Origin: Equibacterium sp963662035
GTDB lineage: Bacteria > Bacteroidota > Bacteroidia > Bacteroidales > UBA932
DNA length: 64,000 nucleotides
Assembly (NCBI GenBank): GCA_963662035.1
Contig: CAVLDO010000007.1
Span: 22,345-86,344 of the forward strand
Reading direction: 5' to 3'
A program made the position numbers and the translations under genes. The notes under the pieces were generated by a model. That model did not search any database, was not told where the DNA came from, and worked only from the letters and a program-made list of their open reading frames with translations. Position 1 is the stretch's first letter. Every line of letters starts with the position of its first letter. Shown here piece by piece: positions 17,605 through 26,025 of the stretch.

Positions 17605-19370
17605 TCGTAGGAAAGTTCAATTGCGGCGGCATACTTCTTCTGCACATTGGCCCTCTTGAGCTTGAGGGTCTGCGAGAGCATACCGTTGTCGATGCCCCAG
17701 CTGTCGTCGATAAACTGCTCTTTGCGCAGCTGTTCGTGTTGCGCCAGATTGGCGTTGACCTTTAAGACCTCGGCGTGCAGAAGGGAGATCACCCCGCTGT
17801 CGGCAAGCATCTCGGCGCGGCTGCCTGCGGCAAGGTGCTTTTCTGTGCAGATGCGCTTGAGGGCGTTGAAGTCGGGGATTATGAGGGCGGAGGGATATTT
17901 GCGGTCGGCTCCGTACACCATACACTGCTCTATCAGCGGCGACTCCTTGAGCTTGGTTTCGATGGCCTGCGGGGCGATGTACTTGCCGTTGTTGAGCTTG
18001 AACATCTCCTTTTTGCGGTCGGTGATCTTCAGAAAGCGGCCGTCCACCATACAGCCGATGTCGCCGGTGTGCAGCCATCCCTCTTCATCTATTATTTCGC
18101 GGGTCTGTCCGGGGTCTTTGTAGTAGCCCAGCATCACGTGCGGGCCGCGGGTTAGAATCTCCCCGTCTTCGGTAAACTTTATTTGCGTGCCGTCTATGGG
18201 CTGTCCCACGGTGCCGATTATCACCAGACGGTCTACAGGGTTGTTCACCGCTATCACGGGGGAGGTTTCGGTCATTCCGTATCCTTCGCAGAGCTGGAAG
18301 CCGGCGGCGGTGAAGCAGCGCACGATCTTTTCCTGGATGGAGCTGCCGCCGCTCACCACAATCATCTTGTGCCCGCCCAGCGCCTCGCGCCACTTCTTAT
18401 AGATGAGGGCGTCGTAGATGCCGTGCCTGAGGCGGTAGAGAGGGTTTTTGCTGTAGCTGTCGAAGGTATTGGCAAAGTCCCACGCTTTGGCGTAGAGGCT
18501 TTTCTTGAAGCCGGAAAGGGAGGCTCCCGCCTGCTCGAACTTGGCGTAGATGGTCTCCAGCACGCGGGGCACGCCGCAGAAGTTGTCGGCGTGGCACGAT
18601 GCCAAATCGGCCTGAATGGTGGCCAGGCTCTCGGCATAGTAGATGCGGATGCCGCGCTCCAGATTGTCGTAAATCATAGTGCGCTCGTAGGCGTGGCACA
18701 GTGGCAGGAAGCTGAGGGCGATGTGGCGGTGGTCCAGCACGTGGCGCACGGCGTGGGCGTGGGCGTCGAACACCAGGTTGCGGTGGCTCAGCATAACCCC
18801 TTTGGGGCGGCCGGTGGTGCCGGAGGTGTACACGATAGACACGCACTCGTCTTCGCCGATGGTGCGCTTGTTGCGCTCAAGTATGCTGTCCAGCTCTTGA
18901 CGGCGCGCATCGCCCGCCTTGCGCATATCGCGCAGGCAGAAGGCGCTGTCGCTGTCGTCTATGAGCACCACCTTGATTTCGCGGGGAATCTCCTCCACAA
19001 TCGGGGCGAGCTTCTTGAGCAGGCGTGCGTTGTCTATGAATATTATTTCTGCATCGGAATGTTCGAATATGTAGCGGTAGTCGTCGTGCGAGAGGGTGGA
19101 GTACACAGGGATGTGAATCATACCCGCCAGGGCGCTGCCGAGGTCTATGAAGTTCCACTCGGGGCGGCTGGCGCTTATGTCTATCAGCTTGGTGCCCTTG
19201 CCGTAGCCCATTGCCAGCAGGCCGCGGGCCACCGACCGGCAGCCCTCCGCGAATTCCAAGGTGCAAGTCTTGGTCCAGACTCCCTTCTGGCTGCGCGCAA
19301 GCACATCGCACCGCTGCGGGAGATCGTTTTCAACGTGGTCGATGAAATCGAATAGTCGTCGGATTTCCAT
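17601..19370 (-). CDS. Long-chain fatty-acid-CoA ligase (AMP-forming)
   Basis: 589 residues of the adenylate-forming family, FadD15-like as in many Bacteroidetes. The phosphate-binding loop YTSGTTGRPKG is at residues 181-191. Motif GYGMTETSP, the hinge region LHTGDIGCMVDGRFLKITDRK and the catalytic-lysine domain with a GKYIAPQAIE segment follow. It activates fatty acids to acyl-CoA through an acyl-adenylate, at or near the inner membrane. No strong hydrophobic segments are seen. The downstream GNAT gene overlaps by 4 bp. Confidence 0.9.
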   Translation of the reverse strand: MEIRRLFDFIDHVENDLPQRCDVLARSQKGVWTKTCTLEFAEGCRSVARGLLAMGYGKGTKLIDISASRPEWNFIDLGSALAGMIHIPVYSTLSHDDYRYIFEHSDAEIIFIDNARLLKKLAPIVEEIPREIKVVLIDDSDSAFCLRDMRKAGDARRQELDSILERNKRTIGEDECVSIVYTSGTTGRPKGVMLSHRNLVFDAHAHAVRHVLDHRHIALSFLPLCHAYERTMIYDNLERGIRIYYAESLATIQADLASCHADNFCGVPRVLETIYAKFEQAGASLSGFKKSLYAKAWDFANTFDSYSKNPLYRLRHGIYDALIYKKWREALGGHKMIVVSGGSSIQEKIVRCFTAAGFQLCEGYGMTETSPVIAVNNPVDRLVIIGTVGQPIDGTQIKFTEDGEILTRGPHVMLGYYKDPGQTREIIDEEGWLHTGDIGCMVDGRFLKITDRKKEMFKLNNGKYIAPQAIETKLKESPLIEQCMVYGADRKYPSALIIPDFNALKRICTEKHLAAGSRAEMLADSGVISLLHAEVLKVNANLAQHEQLRKEQFIDDSWGIDNGMLSQTLKLKRANVQKKYAAAIELSYE

Positions 19371-19403
19371 TGTAGTTATTTAATTAGGCGGTGCGAAGGT
19401 AGT

Positions 19404-19443
19404 CAAAAAAATTAAGCCCGTTGCCTCACGGCAGCGGGCTTAA
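19404..19443 (-). terminator. Terminator after gcvH
   Basis: A 14-bp stem (TTAAGCCCG with CGGGCTTAA plus an inner five pairs with one wobble), loop of four bases, and seven T on the minus strand. Strong rho-independent terminator between gcvH and the acyl-CoA ligase gene. Confidence 0.85.
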
Positions 19444-19467
19444 CACATCACATTTAATTTTCAATGT

Positions 19468-19842
19468 TTAGACTGATTTCTTGTACTCTTCAGCTTTCAA
19501 CAGTTTATCAAATTCCGACGGATCGGAAAACTTGATCTTGACAATCCAGCCCTCGTCGTAGGGGCTTGCGTTGACCAGCTCGGGGGCGCTCTCGAGAGCC
19601 TCGTTGAACTCCACCACCTCACCGCTTATCGGCATATAGGCCTCGGCTACGGTCTTTACCGCCTCGATGTCGCCGAACTTGTCGCCGGCCGAGAGAATCT
19701 CCCCCACCGTGGGGACATCAAGATAAACGATGTCTCCCAGCTCGCTCTGCGCGAAATCGGTAATTCCTACAACTGCAATGTCGCCTTCCGGGCGAGTCCA
19801 CTCGTGGTCTTTTGTGTAAAGTAAATCTTCGGGTACTAACAT
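19468..19842 (-). CDS. gcvH: Glycine cleavage system H protein
   Basis: 124 residues, normal length. GcvH shuttles the methylamine group of glycine on a lipoyl arm between the P, T and L proteins. The lipoyl-lysine motif is DIEAVKTVAEAYMPISGEV, with Lys63 as the attachment site. No gcvP or gcvT lies nearby. It has its own -7 box (19862-19869) and a strong terminator, so it is a single-gene unit. Confidence 0.95.
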   Translation of the reverse strand: MLVPEDLLYTKDHEWTRPEGDIAVVGITDFAQSELGDIVYLDVPTVGEILSAGDKFGDIEAVKTVAEAYMPISGEVVEFNEALESAPELVNASPYDEGWIVKIKFSDPSEFDKLLKAEEYKKSV

Positions 19843-19861
19843 AATAGTCCTTTTACGGGTA

Positions 19862-19869
19862 CAAATTTA
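19862..19869 (-). promoter_or_regulatory. -7 promoter box for gcvH
   Basis: Minus-strand TAAATTTG, a perfect TAnnTTTG match, 19 bases before the gcvH ATG. Confidence 0.5.
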
Positions 19870-19885
19870 ACAAAGTCGGCGGAAA

Positions 19886-20476
19886 CTACAAGATTTTCAA
19901 GCAAATTTTTATCAGATTCTCCAGCGTCGCGTCGGGGGTCTGCTTGAGGGCCATATCCAGAGCCTTGTCCACATTGGGCTTTGCGAATCCCAAAAGCACC
20001 AGGGCGTTGAAGGCCTCGGCGCGAACCTCGCTTCTGGCTCCGGAGGCGGGGGAGAGAGGCTTGCCCTCCCCCTTGACTATCTTGTCGCGAAGCTCCAGAA
20101 TTATGCGCTCCGCAGTCTTGGTGCCGATGCCCTTGATGGATTTGATGCGGGCCACGTCGCCGCCGATTATGGCGTTCTGCAGCTCGTCGCAGCTCATCGC
20201 GGAGAGCATCATCCGGGCGGTGCCGGCCCCCACTCCGTTCACCGAAATAAGCTGGCGGAAGAGGGCCCGCTCCTCTTTTGCGGCAAATCCGTAGAGCGAC
20301 TCCTCGTCTTCGCGCAGCAGGTGGTGCAGAAATAGCTTGATGTGAGAGTCGGTCTTGCCTTCCAGAGAAGAAAAGGTGCCCAGCGATATCAGCACCGTGT
20401 AGCCGATACCCCCCGCCTCTACGATTGCCTCTGCAGGATTGAGTTCTGATAGTCTGCCTGATATATACTCGTACAT
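19886..20476 (-). CDS. ruvA: Holliday junction DNA helicase RuvA
   Basis: About 196 residues. RuvA tetramers bind the four-way junction and load RuvB. The protein begins MYEYISGRLSELNPAEAIVE, the usual OB-fold start of the family. A longer reading to 20497 adds eight residues with no family support, so I take the ATG at 20476. Two helix-hairpin-helix motifs follow (LISVNGVGAGTARMML and IKSIKGIGTKTAERIILELR), then domain III, which contacts RuvB, at the C terminus. It is unlinked to ruvB (6.6-7.6 kb) and divergent from sufS. Confidence 0.95.
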   Translation of the reverse strand: MYEYISGRLSELNPAEAIVEAGGIGYTVLISLGTFSSLEGKTDSHIKLFLHHLLREDEESLYGFAAKEERALFRQLISVNGVGAGTARMMLSAMSCDELQNAIIGGDVARIKSIKGIGTKTAERIILELRDKIVKGEGKPLSPASGARSEVRAEAFNALVLLGFAKPNVDKALDMALKQTPDATLENLIKICLKIL

Positions 20477-20504
20477 AACTGTGAAGTTTTTGAACAATAT
20501 TGAT

Positions 20505-20512
20505 TATTTTTG
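20505..20512 (+). promoter_or_regulatory. -7 promoter box for sufS operon
   Basis: TATTTTTG, a perfect TAnnTTTG match, 33 bases before the sufS ATG at 20546. Confidence 0.5.
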
Positions 20513-20545
20513 CAGATTGTAAATTTACGCAAATAAGTTGGATTG

Positions 20546-21799
20546 ATGCTTTCTGTGCAGGACATAAGGGAAAATTTCAGGATTCTGGGCCGCAAGGCGG
20601 GCGGGCGCGAACTCATTTACTTTGACAACGCCGCCACAAGCCAGAAGCCGGAGCGCGTGCTGGAGTTCCAGAGCGAAATGTGCCGCCTGCACAACGCCAA
20701 TGTCCACCGCGCCGTGCATACCTTGAGCTACGAGGCCACCGAGTATTACGAGAAGGGGCGCGAGGCGGTGCGCAGGTTTATAAACGCCCCCGGCAGCGAG
20801 CAGATAATCTTCACAAGCGGAGCCACGATGGCGATTAACCTGGTGGCTGCCTGTATGCAGCGGGGCGGCTTCATCGCAAGCGGAGACACAATCATCCTGA
20901 GCGAGGCCGAACACCATTCAAACATAGTCCCCTGGCAGATAGCCTGCGAGGCGGCGGGGGCCCGTCTGGAGGTGATTCCGGTGCAGGCCGGGCGCACAGC
21001 GGCCAACGTCGGCGCCTTTGACATGGAGGCATACCGCCGCGCGCTGCGTCCGGGAGTAAAGATGGTGGCGGTGACCCACGTCTCCAACATTCTCGGAGTC
21101 GTGAATCCCGTGAAGGAGATAGTGAAGGAGGCCCACGCCCTGGGAATCCCGGTGCTGATAGACGGCGCGCAGGGGATTGTCCACTGCCCGGTGGACGTGC
21201 AGGACATCGGCTGCGACTTCTACGCCTTCTCCGGGCACAAGATTTACGCTCCCACCGGCATCGGGGTGCTCTACGGCAGGCGCGAGTGGCTGGAAAAGCT
21301 GCCACCCTTTATGGGCGGCGGCGATATGGTGGACAAAGTGACCTTTGCCAAGACGACATACGCCGACCTGCCCCTAAAATTCGAGGCCGGCACATCCAAT
21401 TTCATAGGAGGCGCCTGCCTGGCCCCGGCACTGGAGTTTGCCGCAGAATTGCGCGCAGACAAGGGGGTTGCCGGGCACGAGAGGCGTCTGACCGAGGCGA
21501 TGAATCACACTCTGGCCTCCATAGACGGGGTGTGGGTGGCCGCCGGAGCTGCGGCGCCCGCAGACAAGGTCCCCCTGTGGTCGTTCACCATAGACGGGGT
21601 TCACCCCCTGGATGCGGCGATGCTGCTGGATAAGATGGGGGTGGCGCTGCGCAGCGGCCATATGTGCTCCGAGCCCATTGTAGACCGCATAAGCGGGGGC
21701 AGTATGCTGCGCGCTTCGCTGATGACCTACAACACCGTGGAAGAGGTGGAGGCATTCGGCAGATGCCTTGAAAGATGCATTGGAATATTGAGAAAATGA
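20546..21799 (+). CDS. sufS: SufS-type cysteine desulfurase
   Basis: 417 residues. SufS is a PLP enzyme that removes sulfur from cysteine and passes it as persulfide to SufE for Fe-S cluster assembly. Markers are YFDNAATSQKP near the N terminus, AEHHSNIVPWQ, the PLP lysine in FSGHKIYAPTGIGVLYG, and the active-site cysteine in LRSGHMCSEP (Cys374). The TTG three bases before the ATG at 20546 is a possible but less likely start. First gene of sufS-sufE-DUF59-folK. Its stop overlaps the sufE start (ATGA). Confidence 0.95.
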   Translation: MLSVQDIRENFRILGRKAGGRELIYFDNAATSQKPERVLEFQSEMCRLHNANVHRAVHTLSYEATEYYEKGREAVRRFINAPGSEQIIFTSGATMAINLVAACMQRGGFIASGDTIILSEAEHHSNIVPWQIACEAAGARLEVIPVQAGRTAANVGAFDMEAYRRALRPGVKMVAVTHVSNILGVVNPVKEIVKEAHALGIPVLIDGAQGIVHCPVDVQDIGCDFYAFSGHKIYAPTGIGVLYGRREWLEKLPPFMGGGDMVDKVTFAKTTYADLPLKFEAGTSNFIGGACLAPALEFAAELRADKGVAGHERRLTEAMNHTLASIDGVWVAAGAAAPADKVPLWSFTIDGVHPLDAAMLLDKMGVALRSGHMCSEPIVDRISGGSMLRASLMTYNTVEEVEAFGRCLERCIGILRK

Positions 21800-22218
21800 A
21801 AAGCATAGCTGAGATACAAGAGGAAATCGTGGACGAATTCTCGCTCTACGATGAGTGGCTGGACAAGTACGAATACCTGATTGACCTCGGGCGCGGAATG
21901 TCACTCGCTTCGGATGCCGACAAGTGCGAAGCCAACCTGATTGACGGGTGCCAGTCGCGCGTGTGGGTCACCTGCAGCAGCGACGCCGAGGGGCGTCTGC
22001 ACTTCAGGGCAGACAGCGACGCCATCATCACCAAGGGAATAATCTCCCTGCTGATAAGGGTGTTCGACGGCCAGATGCCGCAGGACATACTTGCCGCCGA
22101 CCTCAATTTCATAGACAGGATAGGGCTGCGGGAAAACCTCTCCCCCACCCGAGCCGGCGGTCTGGCCGCTATGATAAAGCGCATCCGCGCCATCGCGCAG
22201 AGTGCCCTGGAGGGTTAG
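21796..22218 (+). CDS. sufE: SufE-family sulfur acceptor
   Basis: 140 residues. SufE accepts persulfide sulfur from SufS and hands it to the SufBCD scaffold. The acceptor cysteine is Cys52 in EANLIDGCQSRVWV, the conserved position. The ATG at 21796 overlaps the sufS stop as ATGA, which decides the start over an upstream ATG seven codons earlier. Its partner scaffold genes sufB, sufC and sufD lie more than 30 kb away in this window. Confidence 0.94.
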   Translation: MKSIAEIQEEIVDEFSLYDEWLDKYEYLIDLGRGMSLASDADKCEANLIDGCQSRVWVTCSSDAEGRLHFRADSDAIITKGIISLLIRVFDGQMPQDILAADLNFIDRIGLRENLSPTRAGGLAAMIKRIRAIAQSALEG

Positions 22219-22221
22219 AGT

Positions 22222-22533
22222 ATGGCAAAGAGCGCACTTGAGGCCAAAATTGTGATGGCGCTGCGCCAGGTTTACGATCCCGAAATATCGGTGAACGTGT
22301 ATGACCTGGGGCTGATATACGAGATAAACGTGGGCGATGACCACGTGGTGAACATAAAGATGACCCTCACCGCCCCCAACTGCCCCATCGCCGACGTGGT
22401 GGTGGACAATGTGGCGGAGGCGGTGCGCGATGTGCCGGGGGTTGTGGACGTCGCCATCGAACTGGTGTTCGAGCCGGTCTGGAACCAGGATATGATGAGC
22501 GAGGAGGCCAAGGTGGAGCTGGGACTGGTATGA
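22222..22533 (+). CDS. DUF59 (MIP18-family) Fe-S assembly protein
   Basis: 103 residues of the DUF59/MIP18 family, related to the SufT and PaaD-type proteins that help Fe-S cluster maturation. Visible signatures are LRQVYDPEISVNVYDLGLIY, then LTAPNCPIADVVV with its conserved cysteine, and a C-terminal VFEPVW. It is three bases after sufE and overlaps folK by 4 bp (ATGA), so it belongs to the suf operon. The exact client proteins are unknown. Confidence 0.9.
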   Translation: MAKSALEAKIVMALRQVYDPEISVNVYDLGLIYEINVGDDHVVNIKMTLTAPNCPIADVVVDNVAEAVRDVPGVVDVAIELVFEPVWNQDMMSEEAKVELGLV

Positions 22534-22949
22534 TTTATCTGCTTTTGGGCTCCAACCTGGGCGACAGGCTGGGATTCCTCAGGGCCGCCTGCGGCATATT
22601 GGAGGAGGAGCTGGGGGTCAGGCTGCACTGCACGCCTCCACGCGAGACGGCGGCGGTGGGCTTTGAGGGCCCCGACTTCCTTAATATGGCGGCGGGTTTT
22701 GAGCGTCCCGCCTGGCTCACTCCCGAGAGTCTGCTTGAAATATGCCAGAGCACAGAGCAGAAGCTTGGGAGGCCGCGCCACGAGGCGCAATACAATGCTG
22801 ACGGGTCGCGCAAGTATGTCTCCCGCACAATTGACATAGACATACTGGAGTTTGACGGCGAGCGGCGCTGCGGCGAGAAGCTGCGCCTGCCCCATCCGCA
22901 GATTAAAAGCCGCCCGTTTGTGACCCCGCTGCTTGAAGAGTTGAAATGA
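22530..22949 (+). CDS. folK: Dihydropteridine pyrophosphokinase FolK
   Basis: 139 residues. FolK transfers pyrophosphate from ATP to 6-hydroxymethyl-7,8-dihydropterin in folate synthesis. Markers are YLLLGSNLGDRLGFL at the N terminus, GPDFLNMAAGFE, and the acidic magnesium motif RTIDIDILEFDG, followed by LPHPQIKSRPFVTPLL. Slightly shorter than the E. coli enzyme (159) but with all motifs. It overlaps the DUF59 gene by 4 bp, so a folate gene has joined the suf transcript. glyS follows after 22 bp. Confidence 0.94.
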   Translation: MIYLLLGSNLGDRLGFLRAACGILEEELGVRLHCTPPRETAAVGFEGPDFLNMAAGFERPAWLTPESLLEICQSTEQKLGRPRHEAQYNADGSRKYVSRTIDIDILEFDGERRCGEKLRLPHPQIKSRPFVTPLLEELK

Positions 22950-22971
22950 GTGATAACTAAATAATGCTAAA

Positions 22972-24516
22972 ATGACACAAGAAGAAGTTTTCAGGAATCT
23001 GACCGCGCACTGCAAGGAGTACGGATTCATATTCCAGTCGAGCGAGATTTACGACGGGCTGGCGGCCGTGTATGACTACGGCCAGCTGGGCGTGGAGCTC
23101 AAGAACAACATCAAGACCTACTGGTGGGATGCGATGGTGCGCCTGCACGACAATATCGTGGGCATCGACAGCGCCATTTTTATGCACCCCAAAATCTGGG
23201 AGGCCAGCGGCCACGTGGCTGCCTTCAACGACCCTCTGATAGACAACAAGGACTCCAAGAAGCGCTACCGCGCCGACGTGCTTATAGAGGATTATCTCGC
23301 AAAGCTGGAGGAGAAGATGAACAAGGAGGTGGAGAAGGGACGCCGCAAGTTCGGCGACAGCTTTGACGAAGCCCAGTTCCGCGCCACCAATCCCAACGTG
23401 CTCCGCAGCCGGGCCAAGTGGGACGAGGTGCATGGCCGTATGGTAAAGGCGCTGGACGACAATGACCTGACCGAGATGCGCCAGATAATAATAGACTGCG
23501 ACATCGTGTGCCCCATCTCCGGCACCAAAAACTGGACGGAGGTGCGCAAGTTCAACCTGATGTTCTCCACCCAGCTGGGCAATGTCGACGGCGGCGTGGG
23601 CACCATTTACCTGCGTCCAGAAACGGCGCAGGGCATCTTCGTAAACTTTCTCAATGTGCAGAAGACCGGCCGCATGAAGATTCCCTTCGGCATCGCGCAG
23701 ATAGGCAAGGCCTTCCGCAACGAGATAGTGGCCCGTCAGTTCATATTCAGAATGAGGGAGTTCGAGCAGATGGAGATGCAGTTCTTCGTAAAACCCGGCA
23801 CCGAGATGGAGTGGTTCAAGAAGTGGAAGCAGACCCGTCTGGCCTGGCACAAGGCTATGGGTCTGGGCGACGACAAATACCGCTTCCACGACCACGACAA
23901 GCTGGCCCACTACGCAAATGCGGCCACCGACATAGAGTTCGCCTTCCCCTTCGGCTTCAAGGAGCTGGAGGGCATCCACAGCCGCACAGACTTTGATTTG
24001 GGCAACCACCAGCGGATGAGCGGCCGCAAGATGCAGTATTTTGACCCCGAGACCAACGAGAGCTATGTCCCCTATGTAGTGGAGACCTCCATCGGTGTGG
24101 ACCGCACCGTGCTGGCCGTGCTCTCCTCCGCATATCACGAGGAGACTCTGGAGGGGGGCGAGAAGCGCGTGGTGCTTTCCCTGCCAGCGGCGCTAGCTCC
24201 TGTCAAGGCGGCCATCCTGCCTCTGGTGAAGAAGGACGGACTGCCCGAGAAGGCCCGCGAAATCCTGCACTCGCTGCGCGTGGAGTTCAACTGCCAGTAC
24301 GACGAGAAGGACTCCATCGGCCGCCGCTACCGCCGTCAGGATGCAATCGGCACCCCTATCTGCGTCACAGTGGACCACGACACCCTCAGCGACAATACCG
24401 TGACCGTGCGCTACCGCGACACTATGACTCAAGACCGCATCCCTTTGGAGAGGCTGCATCAGGTAATCGCCGACCAGGTGAACATCAACAACCTGCTGCG
24501 CAAGAACATAGAGTAA
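22972..24516 (+). CDS. glyS: Glycyl-tRNA synthetase, single-chain type
   Basis: 514 residues, the homodimeric class II enzyme found in Bacteroidetes and many Gram-positives rather than the alpha2-beta2 form of E. coli. Class II motif 2 is recognisable at GKAFRNEIVARQFIFRMREF, motif 3 near ETSIGVDRTVLAVL, with TYLRPET-type binding in IYLRPETAQGIFVNF. The C-terminal anticodon-binding domain starts near LPAALAPVKAAILPL. It lies 22 bp after folK and ends at a strong terminator, so it may be the last gene of the sufS transcript. Confidence 0.96.
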   Translation: MTQEEVFRNLTAHCKEYGFIFQSSEIYDGLAAVYDYGQLGVELKNNIKTYWWDAMVRLHDNIVGIDSAIFMHPKIWEASGHVAAFNDPLIDNKDSKKRYRADVLIEDYLAKLEEKMNKEVEKGRRKFGDSFDEAQFRATNPNVLRSRAKWDEVHGRMVKALDDNDLTEMRQIIIDCDIVCPISGTKNWTEVRKFNLMFSTQLGNVDGGVGTIYLRPETAQGIFVNFLNVQKTGRMKIPFGIAQIGKAFRNEIVARQFIFRMREFEQMEMQFFVKPGTEMEWFKKWKQTRLAWHKAMGLGDDKYRFHDHDKLAHYANAATDIEFAFPFGFKELEGIHSRTDFDLGNHQRMSGRKMQYFDPETNESYVPYVVETSIGVDRTVLAVLSSAYHEETLEGGEKRVVLSLPAALAPVKAAILPLVKKDGLPEKAREILHSLRVEFNCQYDEKDSIGRRYRRQDAIGTPICVTVDHDTLSDNTVTVRYRDTMTQDRIPLERLHQVIADQVNINNLLRKNIE

Positions 24517-24540
24517 AGCGGGGAAGATCCCTGCACAAAA

Positions 24541-24579
24541 AACCTCCCGCAGGGCGATTCCCCTGCAGGAGGTTTTTTG
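24541..24579 (+). terminator. Terminator after glyS
   Basis: Stem AACCTCC/GGAGGTT plus GCAGGG/CCCTGC around a single mismatch, six-base loop, then a run of T. It faces the end of floA and may serve both directions. Confidence 0.85.
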
Positions 24580-24596
24580 TGTTGCCGGCCGGGGCG

Positions 24597-25550
24597 CTAC
24601 TTCTTGGCGATTCTGCCGCGCATTTCGGTGTCGGCCTGGATGTTCTGGAACTTGTAGTAGTCCATAACCCCCAGATTGCCGCTGCGGAAGGCTTCTGCCA
24701 TAGCCAGAGGCACCTCTGCCTCCGCCTCTATGACCTTTGCGCGGGCCTCCTGCGCCTTGGCCACCATCTCCTGCTCCAGGGCGACGGCCATAGCGCGGCG
24801 CTCCTCCGCGCGGGCCTGGGCGATGTTCTTGTCGGCGTTGGCCTGGTCCATCTGCAGCACGGCGCCGATATTCTTGCCCACGTCCACATCCGCTATGTCT
24901 ATTGAGAGGATTTCGAAGGCGGTGCCGGCGTCAAGCCCCTTGCTGAGCACCACCTTGGATATGCTGTCGGGGTTCTCCAGAACCTCCTTGTGGCTCTCCG
25001 CGCTGCCGATGCTGGACACGATGCCCTCGCCCACGCGGGCCAGCACCGTCTCCTCGCCTGCGCCGCCCACCAGCTGGTGGATGTTGGTGCGCACCGTCAC
25101 GCGGGCCTTGGCAATCAGCTGTATGCCGTCCTTGGCCACGGCCGACACGGGGGGTGTGTTGATGACCTTGGGGTTGACCGACATCTGCACCGCCTCGAAC
25201 ACGTCGCGGCCCGCCAGGTCAATGGCCGCCGCCTTTTTGAAGTCCAGGGCGATGTTGGCCTTGTCGGCGGAAATCAGGGCGTTGACCACCTTGCCCACCC
25301 GGCCGTTGGCCAGATAGTGCGCCTCAAGCTCGTTGGCGTTGAGGTTGAGTCCCGCCTTGGTGCCGGCGATCATCGCGTTGACTATGACTCCCGGGGGCAC
25401 TTTGCGCCAGCGCATAAGCACCAGCTGGATAAGGGAGACCTTGGCTCCTGAAATCAGGGCCTGGAACCACAGGGTCACGGGAAATAGCCACAGGAGGATC
25501 AGCAGCAGCACAAAGCCGACTGCGATCCAGAAGATTGTCATAGGGTCCAT
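24597..25550 (-). CDS. floA: Flotillin-like protein FloA
   Basis: 317 residues. FloA is a membrane scaffold protein that organises membrane microdomains. An N-terminal hydrophobic segment (residues about 5-30, FWIAVGFVLLLILLWLFPVTLW) is followed by the SPFH-type region and a C-terminal Ala/Glu-rich helical stretch (AQARAEERRAMAVALEQEM) typical of flotillins. Length agrees with the UPF0365/YqfA family. It is 4 bp after an NfeD gene, the conserved partner of flotillins. The start (MDPMTIFWIAV) follows from that spacing. Confidence 0.93.
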   Translation of the reverse strand: MDPMTIFWIAVGFVLLLILLWLFPVTLWFQALISGAKVSLIQLVLMRWRKVPPGVIVNAMIAGTKAGLNLNANELEAHYLANGRVGKVVNALISADKANIALDFKKAAAIDLAGRDVFEAVQMSVNPKVINTPPVSAVAKDGIQLIAKARVTVRTNIHQLVGGAGEETVLARVGEGIVSSIGSAESHKEVLENPDSISKVVLSKGLDAGTAFEILSIDIADVDVGKNIGAVLQMDQANADKNIAQARAEERRAMAVALEQEMVAKAQEARAKVIEAEAEVPLAMAEAFRSGNLGVMDYYKFQNIQADTEMRGRIAKK

Positions 25551-25554
25551 TTGA

Positions 25555-26019
25555 TTATAGTTTTTTTACGAATATCTTGTTGTCGTCTATTGCGGTCACC
25601 ACCACGCGGGTGCCCTGGTCCAGAAAGCCCTCCTGGCTGCTTACCTCTGCCTTGGCGCCGCAGTCGAACAGAGCGGTGCCCATAGGGGCCAGGCGGGTCA
25701 CGGCGGTGGCGGTGCCCCCCACTTCGATTCCCTTCTGCTTTGGATTGTCATCGGCCTTGGAGTCGATGTTGGTATGCAGGGAAAACCGCTTCCAGGTGGA
25801 GGGGCGCAGCGCTATTGCAATCAGCACTGCGGTGACTATTATGCACAGCAGGGTCACGGCGATGCCGCATCCCGTGCCGATATTCACAAAAGCCAGATAG
25901 CAGCCGAACGCCATTGCGGCGATGCCCAGAATGCCGGTAACGGCGAATCCCGGAATCAGAAAGGTCTCCACAAGCAGGAGCACAAGTCCCACCAGAAGCA
26001 GAATTATGACAGGTCCCAT
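25555..26019 (-). CDS. NfeD-family membrane protein
   Basis: 154 residues of the short NfeD type that lacks a protease domain. Three or four hydrophobic segments fill residues 1 to about 72 (for example VIILLLVGLVLLLVETFLIP and ILGIAAMAFGCYLAF). The C-terminal OB-fold domain is marked by GTATAVTRLAPMGTALFDC and RVVVTAIDDNKIFV. NfeD proteins act with flotillins at the membrane, and floA lies directly downstream. The upstream SPOR gene ends 6 bp before it, suggesting a three-gene operon. Confidence 0.88.
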   Translation of the reverse strand: MGPVIILLLVGLVLLLVETFLIPGFAVTGILGIAAMAFGCYLAFVNIGTGCGIAVTLLCIIVTAVLIAIALRPSTWKRFSLHTNIDSKADDNPKQKGIEVGGTATAVTRLAPMGTALFDCGAKAEVSSQEGFLDQGTRVVVTAIDDNKIFVKKL

Positions 26020-26025
26020 ATCGGA